Assembly (NCBI GenBank): GCA_036250195.1
Contig: JAVHZZ010000012.1
Location: 88,864,591-88,928,590 of the forward strand
Reading direction: 5' to 3'
DNA from: Mixophyes australis
Taxonomy: Eukaryota; Chordata; Amphibia; Anura; Limnodynastidae
Length of the DNA: 64,000 bases
The position numbers and the translations under genes are program-made. This document shows positions 43,640-54,693 of the stretch, in pieces; positions within the stretch are counted from its first letter, which is position 1; each line of letters begins with the position of its first letter. The notes beneath the pieces are model-generated. The model saw only the letters and a list, made by a program, of their open reading frames with translations. It had not been told where the DNA came from and searched no databases.

Positions 43640-44479
43640 TGTTATGTGCGTATTGTCGCTAACCAATAACGATTGTCGAACCTCGATTTGTGTTTCCAAC
43701 GCACAAAGATTTATTCGCAAATAGTAGAATAGTATGCTCAAGCGAAGTGATAATAAATACAGCCGTTACTTATCGCAGGCGCTCTGGATCCAGTGTGCAG
43801 TCATTCAATCCTGAAGTCTGGGAACAAGATGTCTGAACACTAGATGTGAAGCTACTGCTTATATACACACAAAAATACAGTAACACAATGAAGATGGTAT
43901 AGCTTGCATCTATTGGTCCAGGTCTCAGGAAGGTCCAAGCGGTTGTCAATCATTGGCTAGTTCATCCTAAGGAATCCAAAGGAGGGGGTCACCTCTCCAG
44001 GGGGTATGCTCGGCTCTTCCCGCCAAGATTCCTTAGTCTTAAGTAGTTCATAATTTCCTATCATTCATAACTTGTGTATGCACCCTGCGATTCCCTCGCA
44101 GAGTGAACCAAACAGTAGGATATGTAGCAAGGTTCATTATGATACAACTCATGATGTTATTCCTTCAACCTGTTCCGTGTATTTCACTAATATGCATGTA
44201 ACTCTGATATAACATATAAATACTACTATATTTCGACATAACTGACTATGTGTTGCAACTACCATTAATGTGTACTATTTTATAAGTATGCGTGTTTGTG
44301 CGAATGTATGGTAAAAGACCAATTACTGTTGCTGCCACGTGTAGTGGATGCGTACGCCCTTTCACGCCGTAGCGTGCCCTTGTACGCCGTAGCGTACCGT
44401 ATGCATCTTTTCAGACAGCGTCAACCAAGTTTGCTCGACTTTAATTGAAATGACTTTATCCAATTTGCTGACTTCGACA
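43640..44479 (-). repeat. ERV2 5' LTR
   Basis: 840 bp, homologous to the other LTRs; starts on the minus strand at 44479 with TGTCGAAGTCAGC. Flanked by TSD TGGG at 44480-44483. Confidence 0.9.
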
Positions 44480-44483
44480 TGGG

Positions 44484-46273
44484 ATACAGCTCACCAGAGC
44501 TCCAGTGTGAATCACTGAGTGTGTGGCTTCACCACGGCGCTGAGGGAGTTCTTCCTATATTCTCCTAGGAGACAATGAGACTGGAAGGGTTGAAGAAGAA
44601 ACTCTTCATATGTCGCCTTTTCTATGAAGCTTTGCCGGGGTGGTTGGTTCTTTACTGATGCTCAGCGCCCACTTATAGAGGTTCAGGTTTGGGATCTGGG
44701 GAACACATCTCAGCTCCACAGATGGATGAAATAAAGCCTTGCAGAGATTCTGCTTGCACCTTGCTCTGCAATATCGGGTCTGACAGGTGAAGCAGGAACA
44801 ATGTGTCTTGCCAGGTACGGAGGTCCATAGGAGGATGGGAGCAGGGTGAAGGCAGGTTTGCCCCTTATCAGGCTGGAACAAGATCAGTACTTCCTAACCA
44901 CAAGCTGATGAAGCGCAATTAATTTTTTTTTCCAGCAGCTGGTGAGTTAGGACACAAATCAATATCCAATAGTAGCTGAAACTCTGGTTTTCGGTACTTG
45001 GAAATCACCGATAGTTTCAGGTTGCACTGGGAGGTAGATGTGTCAGTGAGTAATGGAATCTAGTCTTATCTCAAGTCACCAGGCACCCTTTCGGTGTGCA
45101 CCAGCTAGGTATAACCGTAGCTGGGCCAAGTCACGTCTGCAATGCTCAATTTCGTCCACTCTTGCTGGTGGAAGTGGAAATGTGGGATTACACTGTTGGG
45201 CTCTCCCAATGACTCGGGCAAGGTTTTTCAAGCACCCAACTTTCTTTATATTACACCAAGTTGTGGTATAATTCTGATGGGTTTTCAGGTCTGAAGGGTT
45301 TTATTTTTTAACACACGAGTACATACCTAGACTGGCTTTCCTTCTGGTGCTCCACATTTGTGTTTATTTGGGTGTAGCCCCCACTATCTATATGTATATT
45401 TATTACAGTTTTTATAGCATCTGGCTCATTTTGTGTTTGTGAGTACAGCAATATCGCCTTACAGGTGTTACACAGGGCGTTATCTGTTACATGAGGACAT
45501 CTACAACATATACACACTGATATCCTACGTAACGTTTACCTTTATATAAGTTATATCACACTATACACAAAGTGTTGTAGTGGGTAAAGAATGTTTAATT
45601 CTTGGTATGTTTTTATATTATAGTTTATTCTTCCCATGAGCCTCTCTGGCTCACAGGATGGTGACCATTCTCACTTTGGTACTTTCTGCTCTGCCTCAGT
45701 CGTCTCCCCCTGAACAGCTGTAAATGAACAGCAGGTAGACAGTCTCAGATAGAAGTATCAGTCCCACAATCTTCACAGATGTTGGGATATATTAAATTGT
45801 CCACTGTATGTTGTTTTTTGGTATCACTAAATGAGACTTTAAGATTTACAGCTCTTGCTGAATGTTTAGATGTCACAAAGTTTTGCAATTTAGAGATTTC
45901 CATTATCCTGTAGTTTTTTTCTGAATGTGCAAAAAAGACAAGAAGTACTTATTTTATAAATATAACCCCTGTCCTACATGCACGGTCTATCAGAGTGTAT
46001 ATAGCGCTTACCTCACCTACTATCTTACATAGGTCCATTCTGAGTCTTCTGTCTACTTTAAGCCCTCACTTCAAACTGCATTGATTTGTTCAAGCAGATG
46101 ATACATCCATGGAGGGGCTGCAGATAGAGAACTCAGATAGGTGGGCCCACGGATGTCTGGAGCTGCAGGAGATGTGTACACTCTACTTTCCTGTATATAG
46201 GAAACAAGCCCCCCCCCCCAAAATTCCTTAAATGTGGAGCTTCATTTACCTTGATGTATCTCTCAGTGCTCAG
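44484..46273. other. no recognised gene; 5' side of the zinc-finger gene
   Basis: No exon of the zinc-finger family was recognised upstream of 46274. A minus-strand frame at 44606-44881 is Cys-rich but matches no domain I know. C-run at 46210-46219. The promoter and first exon of the zinc-finger gene are probably outside this stretch or unrecognised. Confidence 0.35.
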
Positions 46274-46459
46274 GATTACACAGTAGTGATAAAGAGATCT
46301 ACTAAACGTGTGACGCCGATACTGTGTTTTTCAGGAGTATTAAGTAGGACCCAGCACCCCATCACAGTGCCTGAATCTCTCTCGCTGATTTATCAGAAAG
46401 TCATTGACCAAAATGTCCAGAAACTGACCACACAGATTATTCAGCTGCTGACTGGAGAG
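46274..46459 (+). CDS. zinc-finger gene leader exon 1
   Basis: Acceptor CAG at 46271-46273, donor GAG|GTGACT at 46459/46460. Encodes DYTVVIKRSTKR and then LTTQIIQLLTGE, a leader typical of frog finger genes. Also open 42 bases upstream to an ATG at 46232, which probably is not the true start. In phase 0 with the next exon. Confidence 0.6.
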
Positions 46460-49400
46460 GTGACTGCTGAGAATGGGACATTATACAGTAACACCAGGGG
46501 ATGTGTCTGGATGATGACTGTGTCATTGTGTGTGTTAGGTTCCTACAAGGTGTCGGGTTGAGTGGGAGAAGTCTGAAAAAGTTTATAGGAAGACGCAAGG
46601 ATGGAGAATCACCGGCCCGTCACATCACTGGGTAAGAGGAGACTTTTATTTCTTGTAACGGAGAGAGCAGTTTTTAGGGCAACCAATATACTCATCATCT
46701 GTTAATCATATAAAAGCAATGTAATCAGTCACTGTGTGTTTCCTACAGATGGATCCAGTAACAGAAATACCCCAGAGAGATATCTCCATCCTTATTATTC
46801 ACAGGATTGTACAGGGACAAATTCCAGTATCCCACAGGAGTATCAGGTAGATGACATTTTTAGGTCTCAACAAATCCCAAAATTCCCAAATTAATTCTCA
46901 ATATATGATCTGTGGATCTTATACACACAGCAATTTCATAGCAATTTAATAAATCATATTATTAATTTTGATATTATTATTGTTTTGTGTGCTAATAAGG
47001 ATGATGTTCTGACTGATATTAAAGTAGAAATTATAGAGGGAGAGGAAGAGACGTATGTGAGGGGTGATCAGCGGTGTAAGGAGGAGGAAATCCCTACAGA
47101 TATCAGTACAGGTGAGTAATGAACACTTATTACAGAAGTCACCTTATTTAGTCACTTTAATAGACATAAATGTTGCATCCTCCTCTGTCATTGCAAACTA
47201 GTGAGGAAAAAGTATCTGCCCAATGGGACAGTCAGGAGCCATCAGCTCCTGTTAGACTCTTGCTCACATCATTGTATTGTGTCTTACCAGCCCAGAGATC
47301 TGACCAGTCTGCTCCTCACATCATATCAGTGTGTGCTACCAGCCCAGAGATCTGACCAGTCTCCTCCTCACATCATATCAGTGTGTGCTACCAGCCCAGA
47401 TTCCTGACCAGTCTCCTCCTCACATCATATCACTGTGTGCTACCAGCCCATAGATCTGACCAGTCTCCTCCTCACATCATATCACTGTGTGCTACCAGCC
47501 CAGAGATCTGACCAGTCTCCTCCTCACATCATATCACTGTGTGCTACCAGCCCAGAGATCTGACCAGTCTTCTCCTCACATCATATCACTGTGTGCTACC
47601 AGCCCAGAGATCTGACCAGACTCCTCCTCACATCATATCATTGTGTGATACCAGCCCAGAGATCTGACCAGTCTCCTCCTCACATCATATCATTGTGTGC
47701 TACCAGCCCAGAGATCTCACCAGTTTCCTCCTCACATCATATCAGTGTGTGCTACCAGCCCAGAGATCTCACCAGTTTCCTCCTCACATCATATCATTGT
47801 GTGCTACCAGCCCAGAGATCTGACCAGTCTCCTCCTCACATCATATCACTGTGTGCTACCAGCCCAGAGATCTGACCAGTCTCCTCCTCACATCATATCA
47901 TTGTGTGTTACCAGCCCAGAGGTCTCACCAGTTTCCTCCTCACATCATATCAGTGTGTGCTACCAGCCCAGAGATCTCACCAGTTTCCTCCTCACATCAT
48001 ATCATTGTGTGCTACCTGGAGATTTGACCAGTCTCCTCATATCAATGTGTGATACCAGCCCAGAGATCTGACCAGTCTCCTACTCACATCATATCTTTTT
48101 GTGCTACCAGCCCAGAGATCTGACCAGTCTCCTCACATCATATCACTGTGTGCTACCAGCCCAGAGATCTGACCAGTCTCCTCCTCATATCATATCACTG
48201 TGTGCTACCAGCCCAGAGATCTACCAGTCGCCTCCTCACACTGTCTGCTGTATCTCATGGGATGTCAGAATGAAAAGACTCCATGAATTAACCCATGAAC
48301 CTCCTGTACAGTACATCTGGTGGTACTACCCATTATCCTCTCTATACTACCACGTGTCATTAATCATTATCTTCCGTGTGTAATAATTCAGGAATAATTT
48401 ATCCTCGGCTGTATATTAACACTATAATAATGCAAAATATGAGATTATTCCCCTCCCTCTAGGATCGCAAAGTACACTTCACCCAAACTCCACCTTCTGA
48501 CACAAATGGAACTATAAACACACCCGTCATTGCACAGTAAGACCCCTCCAATCTATTTGCTTGGATGCTCTTTACCCTGCTCTGCCCTTGTACTTTACTT
48601 TTTGCTGTTACCCATCCGTGTCCTGCTCCATTCTCCTACTGTGTCCTCATGTTCTCTGCTCTTTGTAATGGTGTGAGACCTAAGTCTGGTGTAAACACAT
48701 ATCGAGGACTCGCTGCTAATTTTACCCAAGTCTACCCTACTTTTCAGGCTCCAGTGTATGTGTGTGTGAGGGCAGAGTCTAGCTGGACAATGTCACTGGC
48801 TAATGAGGCTTCCTGTCCTAGGATGCTGGCTAGGCATTGTGTAAAGTCTGCATTTTTGCTGAGGTTGTCCAATCTGGATACAATCTGCGTGTCACTGTGG
48901 CTGGGTCTATGCAATGTGCTCGGTAATGCATTTATTTTTTTAAATCTCTTTATTTTCGACAACAGGTACGGTAAGACTGGTAATGCAGTTTTTAATCGCA
49001 ATTAATTATTTGTGGTTTTTAAATTGATATTAAACAGATGAACATTTTAACTCGCTCATATGAAAATTTTGGGCATTATAAAACTTTTAATCAGTGTAAA
49101 ATAACATCTGTTTCCATATATTTATTCTATTTCCAGCAGATGGATGCAAACACAGGAATATTTCAGAGGGAAAATGTATTTTATCTACAGATTGTGAGAT
49201 AGAAGATAACATCACACAAGATTCTTCAGGAGAGAACCTAAGTATACATCCAATACTTCACAGAGCAGATAAATCATCTGATCCCTCTAATCATGAGGAA
49301 TATTCTCCTGATAACACAGATATTGTTACATATAGTACAGCTCAAACAGATACTATATTTCTATGTTCTGAGGGTGAAAAAAGCTTTATGGTTAAATCAT

Positions 49401-50848
49401 CTCTTCATAAACATCCGATACCTCACTCAAGTATGAAAATATTTCCATGTTCTGAGTGTGGGAAATGTTTTACACGGAAATCAAATCTTCTTGAACATCA
49501 GAGAACTCACACAGCTGTGAGACCATTTCCATGTTCTGAGTGTGGGAAATGTTTTACACGGAAATCAAGTCTTCTTGAACATCAGAGAACTCACACAGGT
49601 GTGAGACCATTTCCATGTTCTGAGTGTGGGAAATGTTTTACAAAGAAATCAAATCTTCTTGAACATCAGAGAACACACACAGGTGTGAGACCATTTCCAT
49701 GTTCTGAGTGTGGGAAATGTTTTACATATAAATCAAAACTTATACAGCATCAGAGAACTCACACAGGTGTGAGACCATTTCCATGTTCTGAGTGTAGTAA
49801 ATGTTTTACATATGAATCAAAACTTATACAGCATCAGAGAACTCACACAGGTGTGAGACCATTTCCATGTTCTGAGTGTGGGAAATGTTTTTCACGGAAA
49901 TCAAATCTTCTTGAACATCAGAGAACTCACACAGGTGTGAGACCATTTCCATGTTCTGAGTGTGGGAAATGTTTTACACAGAAATCAAAGCTTCTTGATC
50001 ATCAGAGAACTCACACAGGTGTGAGACCATTTCCATGTTCTGAGTGTGGGAAATGTTTTACACAGAAATCAAATCTTCTCGAACATCAGAGAACTCACAC
50101 AGGTGTGAGACCATTTCCATGTTCTGAGTGTGGGAAATGTTTTACACGGAAATCAAAGCTTCTTGAACATCAGAGAGCTCACACAGCTATGAAACCATTT
50201 CCATGTTCTGAGTGTGGTAAATGTTTTACATATAAATCAAGTCTTCTTGATCATCAGAGAATTCACACAGGTGTGAAAGCATTTCCATGTTCTGAGTGTG
50301 GGAAATGTTTTACACAGAAATCAAGTCTTGTTGCACATCAAAGAATCCACACGGGTGTGAGACCATTTCCATGTTCTGAGTGTGGGAAATGTTTTATACG
50401 GAAATCAAATCTTCTTGAACATCAGACAACTCACACAGGTGTGACACCATTTCCATGTTCTGAGTGTGGAAAATGTTTTACACAGAAATCAAATCTTCTT
50501 GAGCATCAGAGAACTCACACAGGTGTGAGACCATTTCCATGTTCTGAGTGTGGAAAATGTTTTACAAGGAAATCATATCTTGATGGACATCAAAGAATCC
50601 ACACAGGTGTGAAACCATTTCCATGTTCTGAGTGTGGAAAATGTTTTACAAGGAAATCATATCTTGATGGACATCAAAGAATCCACACAGGTGTGAAACC
50701 ATTTCCATGCTCCGACTGTGAGAAATGTTTTACACAGAAATCACGTCTTGTTAAACATCAGAAAATTCACACAAGAGAAAAGCATGGGGCAGGGACTGAT
50801 GTGAATGTGTTCTCTGTTGAGCGCTGTGGAATTAGTGGCGCTATATAA
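46274..50848 (+). CDS. multi-finger C2H2 zinc-finger protein gene (five recognisable exons)
   Basis: A likely DNA-binding transcriptional regulator of the nucleus. Exons by splice sites: 46274-46459, 46539-46631, 46749-46846, 47000-47111 and 49140-50848. From ATG 46601 (MENHRPVTSL) the frame is open through the last four exons to TAA 50846-50848, 649 codons by my count. The leader exons match the layout of frog finger genes (DGSSNRNTPERY, EEETYVRGDQRCKEEE). The last exon holds a degenerate finger and 16 C2H2 fingers. The second exon is the KRAB-like position but is shortened and out of frame with exon 1, so the gene either starts at 46601 or is a recent pseudogene. The fingers lack visible damage. 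One paralogue remnant is at 1-397. Confidence 0.8.
46539..46631 (+). CDS. zinc-finger gene exon 2, shortened KRAB-position exon
   Basis: Acceptor TTAG, donor G|GTAAGAG. 93 bp, a multiple of three, whereas exon 3 needs an extra base (phase 1). Reading from exon 1 therefore meets TGA in exon 4. The 5' half (VPTRCRVEWEKSEK) looks like a deleted version of the expected KRAB-like block; the 3' end MENHRPVTSL is in the good frame from ATG 46601. Confidence 0.6.
46749..46846 (+). CDS. zinc-finger gene exon 3
   Basis: Acceptor CCTACAG, donor CAG|GTAGAT. Encodes GSSNRNTPERYLHPYYSQDC, a conserved spacer in frog finger genes. Confidence 0.75.
47000..47111 (+). CDS. zinc-finger gene exon 4, acidic spacer
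   Basis: Acceptor AATAAG, donor ACAG|GTGAGT. Encodes DDVLTDIKVEIIEGEEETYV and RGDQRCKEEEIPTDIST, an acidic linker. Ends in phase 1. Confidence 0.8.
47265..48245. repeat. 52-bp minisatellite in the last intron
   Basis: About 18 copies of a 52-bp unit (core CACATCATATCACTGTGTGC and CAGCCCAGAGATCTGACCAG). Copies differ by single bases and short deletions (for example near 48016-48045). Frames through it are artefacts of the repeat. Confidence 0.95.
48246..49139 (+). other. rest of the last intron
   Basis: No element recognised, except a T-rich stretch at about 48930-48960. The 146-codon plus-strand frame at 48565-49005 has no recognisable domain. It ends in the acceptor TTTCCAGCAG at 49130-49139. 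Confidence 0.4.
49140..50848 (+). CDS. zinc-finger gene last exon: 16 C2H2 fingers
   Basis: Phase 1 entry gives GCKHRNISEG, an acidic spacer, then a degenerate finger (FLCSEGEKSFMVKSSLHKH, second Cys lost) and 16 intact fingers, each 28 residues (84 bp), from about 49438 to 50787. The shared frame is FPCSECGKCF..KS.L..HQRTHTGVRP, with linkers TGVRP/TGVKP. Contact residues at helix positions -1, 2, 3, 6 run RSNE, RSSE, KSNE, YSKQ, YSKQ, RSNE, QSKD, QSNE, RSKE, YSSD, QSSA, RSNE, QSNE, RSYG, RSYG, QSRK. Fingers 14 and 15 are identical, a recent tandem duplication. The C-terminal 20 residues after EKH derive from a SINE tail. Confidence 0.9.
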
Positions 50849-50862
50849 ATAAATAGATGATG
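50783..50862 (+). mobile_element. SINE tail inside the last exon
   Basis: TGGGGCAGGGACTGATGTG... to the AAATAGATGATGAT run matches the tail of the SINE at 18086-18391. It supplies the last 20 codons (GAGTDVNVFSVERCGISGAI) and the stop codon. The paralogue at 1-397 lacks it, reading directly from the finger into GATATGAAAC. Confidence 0.85.
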
Positions 50863-51240
50863 ATATGAAACAATGCTGCTGCAATACTTCAAATATTGGA
50901 AACACAATTGATATTAATAAGTAAAATTTAACAAATGGACAGTAAATATATATACTTTCATACGGTTTTATCAATCAACTAATCAAAATGGGTGTAACAA
51001 AACATTGTGTTGTCCAAGTACATAAAATACCATATCAAAGGTATTTTTCTACATTTGTCCTAAGTATACATACATTATAAGTAACATACAACATCTCAGT
51101 TCTTCAATACTTTTGTTGCTGAATGTAGTGTAGGTGCGCTCATGCACTTTGTATTGTGCCAGGATGTGAAAAAGAGATTTTGTTTTGCAGTGTGAGGTGT
51201 TTAAATGAGGTTCCAACGTTGTGGAGTCTATATTCACTGG
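50863..51240 (+). other. 3' UTR of the zinc-finger gene, paralogous to 1-300
   Basis: Aligned in inverted orientation with about 1-300, including a long shared block (GTTGTCCAAGTACATAAAAT; TAAGTATACATACATTATAA). It shows that both copies descend from one gene. No AATAAA is obvious in it. Confidence 0.7.
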
Positions 51241-51352
51241 GGCCTTCCCACTGTAGCAGGTGGCTACAGGGCCTGTATCTTTCCTACAAAAGGATTTGAT
51301 TTTTAGGCATGTTTAGAGGTGATGGAGGTCAGGCCTATATTTTTAAATGTGC

Positions 51353-51492
51353 TTTTCTCTTTCCTGCCATTGGGGGACACTGCGAGACATTGGGGTATAG
51401 TAGTGGGCTCAGGAGTCTTGTCACTTTAACTGCTAAGTCTTTGGACTCCTCCCCTGCTATGCCCCTCCTCTCCAGAGAGATCCTCAGTTTTT
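51353..51492. repeat. DIRS left inverted terminal repeat
   Basis: Includes CCATTGGGGGACACTGCGAG and GGCTCAGGAGTCTTGTCACT, complementary to the right terminus apart from its outermost bases. The outer 20 bases (TTTTCTCTTTCCTGCC) differ from the right end, as in DIRS1. Confidence 0.85.
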
Positions 51493-52386
51493 TGTAAGTG
51501 ACTGGAGAGTTAAGGTCACTAGAGTATATTTTCCTGTCCCTATAGGTGCAGCGCAGGGTTCTATGAAGACCCAGGAAAACAGTAAGACCTGGCTCTGCTC
51601 TCTGGGGTCCCTCAGCGCAGGTATCAGAAGTCTGGCGCTCTTTTACCTTGCACCCTCTGCCGGCATTCCATAGATAGATAGGTAGGGGGGCTGTGTGAAG
51701 AAGCCTGTTTTAGCGGAGGGAATCCGCGGCCACAGTTCCCTACATAAGAGCGATCAGAGGGAGAAAGAGTGCTTCAGCCTCTTCTCCCCTGCCACGTCCT
51801 TGCCGGCAGGTCCCCGCTCGCCCCTATGGCAACGAGCAAGTTTAGATTGGGGACATAGCGGCGCTCACACTATTATGAGTTGAGTTTCACCGCTTTATTG
51901 GACAAGCGCTTCTGGGCAGATTTTAATATCAGCGCTTCCAGCGTTTCTGGGCGGCCATTTTGGAAGGTCTTCATGGGACCCAGATAGCGGAGGCAAGCAG
52001 GGCGGCCAGAAACGGAGGAAGGGGTGAAGAGTTCACGATATCCTCCTTCCCCCCAAGCTGTTACCCGCGCGCAGCACCGAGTCTGCTTGTGTAGAATCAC
52101 TAAGGAGACAGCGGCCAGCGCTGCCTGAAAACCCCTTCTGCTTTGCCTTTCCTCTGCGGACAGACTTCTGGATACAGGCTTGTATTGGAATAGTCATTGT
52201 GGGGGTGTAATTTTGTTTAGTGAGTTATTTCTTGGTAAATTTTCACAAACAGTACTTTTCAGGTTTTTGTTTGCATTAGGAGGAGTGCTTATAGTTTGTG
52301 AGACTTTCTGATATAGGAGTCTCCAGAACTTATCAGTCTCCCTTTTGTCTGCTTTTCTTTTAATAATAATTTTAAGAAGCAGGACA
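51493..52386. other. DIRS 5' untranslated region
   Basis: Non-coding; GC-rich until 52130, then AT-rich. Nothing else recognised. Confidence 0.5.
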
Positions 52387-53813
52387 ATGGCTGAGAAGGG
52401 GACTGCTAAAGGCAAGGGTCACTCTGTGCCTTCTGTAATGTATTTATTACCTGTGCAAAATGTAATACAGAACTTTCTGTTGGACACACAGACCGAGACG
52501 CCCTTTGCGCAGCTTGTACTGCGGAGGCTCAGAGGCGAAACAGCTCAGTCCAGGAGGTATCTTCTGCAGTGGTGGAACCACCTTGGCTGCAATCCTTCCC
52601 TTCGACTGTGGAAAGACTGACGACCGTTATGCTGCGGGTAACAGAGGTACGTGAAAACACTACCCCACTTACACTTGCAGGCAGTCAGTCTGCCGAAAAC
52701 GCTTCCGCGTCACAGGCGAGGGCAACCCACAGGGAAGATAGGTTACTAGCTATTTCCCAGAGGGGTAAGAGAACTCTTACTGATATAGGTCTGGACCTAG
52801 ATCAGGGCTCTAATCTCTCCTCGGCAGAGGAAGGCGAGGGAGATGTAGACCCGGAAGGGGAGGGCCGTTATGATCTGGACTCAGTTTCCACTAGTGTGGA
52901 TAGTCTAATTTTAGGAATCAGGCATACCTTAGGGTTTGCTTATCCTGAGCCCTCAACTTCCACGGGTATATCTCTATTTAAAAGAGCTAAGACTCAGTTG
53001 GCTACATTGCCTCATTCTCCAGAGATGTTGGAGATTATTTCGGAAGCTTGGGATAAGCCAAATAAACAATTTATGATGCTGGAAAAAAATTAAATCCCCT
53101 TATCCTCTGCCACCTGAGGACACAGTATAATGGGAGTCATTACCTAGGGTTGATACCCTGGTAGCCCGTTTAGCTTCATCTTCGGCTATTCTTGTTCAAG
53201 AACGGATAGCTCTAAAGATTACACGGACAAAAAAGTGTGATTTAACCCTTCGCTCAGCATACACTGCTGTAGGAAGCTTGTTTAGAACAAATATGCCCGT
53301 GGCCTGGGCTAACAAGGCCGTGCAATTATGGAAGCTTTGATTAAAGGTCTTAGAGACAATACTCCACGTACAGAACTCTTAAATCTTGCAGAGCATGTAC
53401 TAGAGACCTGGGAGTATGTGGCAAACGCATCCAGGGATGCAGTGTCAGTGAATACTAAGGCCTCCGCTCTTATTGTAACGGCTCGTCGTAACGTAGGGTT
53501 ACGGACATGGTTGGTTGATGCAGACTCTAAGAGAGCATTAGAGAATTTACCTTTTGACGGATTAACACTATTCGGGGCAGAGCTCGAAAGGGTTATTCAG
53601 GAGACTACAGGGGGAAAGAGCACTTCTCTTCCCTATGTCTCCAACAGGTCCCGTCAGGGTAGGTTTCGCTCCTTTCTGAGTTTTTCCCGTGGGGGAGGTA
53701 CCCTTAATATAGGGCAGTACTCAGCGTCAAGGGCATCCGCTAATAGGAGCAGAGGAGGAAGAGGTGCAGCGAGGAGAGGTTCTTCTCGCCCAACAGACAA
53801 GCCCTCCTCGTGA
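52387..53813 (+). pseudogene. DIRS gag-like region, frame-broken
   Basis: Begins MAEKGTAKGKGHSV at 52387. Segments change frame near 52600 and 53095-53325. Identifiable pieces are an acidic stretch (GEGDVDPEGEGRYDLDSVST), NTPRTELLNLAEHVLETWEY and a basic tail (RSRGGRGAARRGSSR), which resembles DIRS Gag in order. Function assigned by position. Confidence 0.6.
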
Positions 53814-53869
53814 CAGAGTTCTTCGGGGGGAGCATCAGGTGGGGGCACGTCTGCTTCAATTCAGGGATC

Positions 53870-54693
53870 AGTGGTGGATGTCCACAACAGATCTCTGGGT
53901 TCGAGGAATTGTGTCCCGGGGTTATGTCATAGGCCTAGCCCACTCCCCCGTCACAGATTCTTCGTCACTCCTCTCCCCTCTTGTCCCCTCAGACGTGTCG
54001 CACTTCAGGAAGCTATTCAAACGTTTCTGACGGCGCAGGTAATAGTTAATGTTCCTCCTTTAGAAAGGGGTCTAGGTTTTTATTCAAATCTCTTCCTGGT
54101 GCCAAAGCCAGATGCATTCTTCCGGCCCATCCTGGATCTTCAGTCATTAAACAAGCAGCTGAGTATTCAAAAATCTCGCATGGAATCCCTTCACTCTGTG
54201 ATAGCAGGGATAGAAAAAGGGGAGGTTTTGGCATCGTTAGACATCAAGGATGCTTATCTGCATGTACCGATTTGGGGAGGGACACCAGGGTCTCCTTCGG
54301 TTTGCAGTAGGAGAGGCGCATTTTCAGTACAGGGCTCTCCCCTTCGGCCTGGCTACCGCCCCCAGAGTCTTTACCAAGATCATGGCAGTCATGGCCAGTC
54401 TTTTGCGCCAGAAGGGTATAACAATTATCCCTTATCTAGATGACCTCGGGTTGAAGTCACCGTCTGCACTTCTTCTACCCCAACAGATTCAGACTGTTAT
54501 GCAGTTTCTTCAGAGTCACGGCTGGGTGTTGAATATACCCAAGTCAGCTCTTAAGCCAACTCAACAGATGCGCTTCTTGGGTCTGCTTTTCGATACTCAG
54601 TCTCTGAGAGTTTATCTTCCAGCAGAAAAAGTCTTAGCTCTGCAGAAAAGGACCAGAGCCATGCTAATGAAAAAGAAAGTCTCGCTACTCATA
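53870..54693 (+). pseudogene. DIRS reverse transcriptase, first part
   Basis: RT blocks: GFYSNLFLVPKPDAFFRPIL, LASLDIKDAYLHVPI (motif A), then a frame break at about 54280. It resumes as FAVGEAHFQYRALPFGLATA, IPYLDDLG (the catalytic DD) and LGLLFDTQSLRVYLP. Interrupted after KKKVSLL by the MITE. Confidence 0.85.

Larger units (their letters stand above)
31052..44479 (-). mobile_element. ERV2: rearranged provirus of the ERV1 family, minus strand
   Basis: Minus-strand order: 5' LTR (44479-43640), leader (43639-42718), gag matrix fragment (42717-42404), foreign GC-rich junction (42403-42304), RT to integrase with frame breaks (42303-39852), Penelope-like insertion (39851-34669), integrase end (34668-34230), env (34211-32385), LTR fragment, leader fragment, env-tail fragment, then 3' LTR (31887-31052). 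Outer LTRs differ at more than twenty positions, so this copy is older than ERV1 or was formed by recombination. It cannot make Gag or Pol but keeps an open env. Confidence 0.9.

Noticed and set aside
44606..44881. Cys-rich 91-codon frame on the minus strand
   Set aside because: Cys spacing fits no finger or knuckle I know, and there are no neighbours to support it.
47170..48383. Repetitive frames in the zinc-finger intron
   Set aside because: They follow the 52-bp array in shifting frames and lie between a good donor and a good acceptor.
48565..49005. 146-codon frame in the zinc-finger intron
   Set aside because: No recognisable domain, no splice support, inside an intron.
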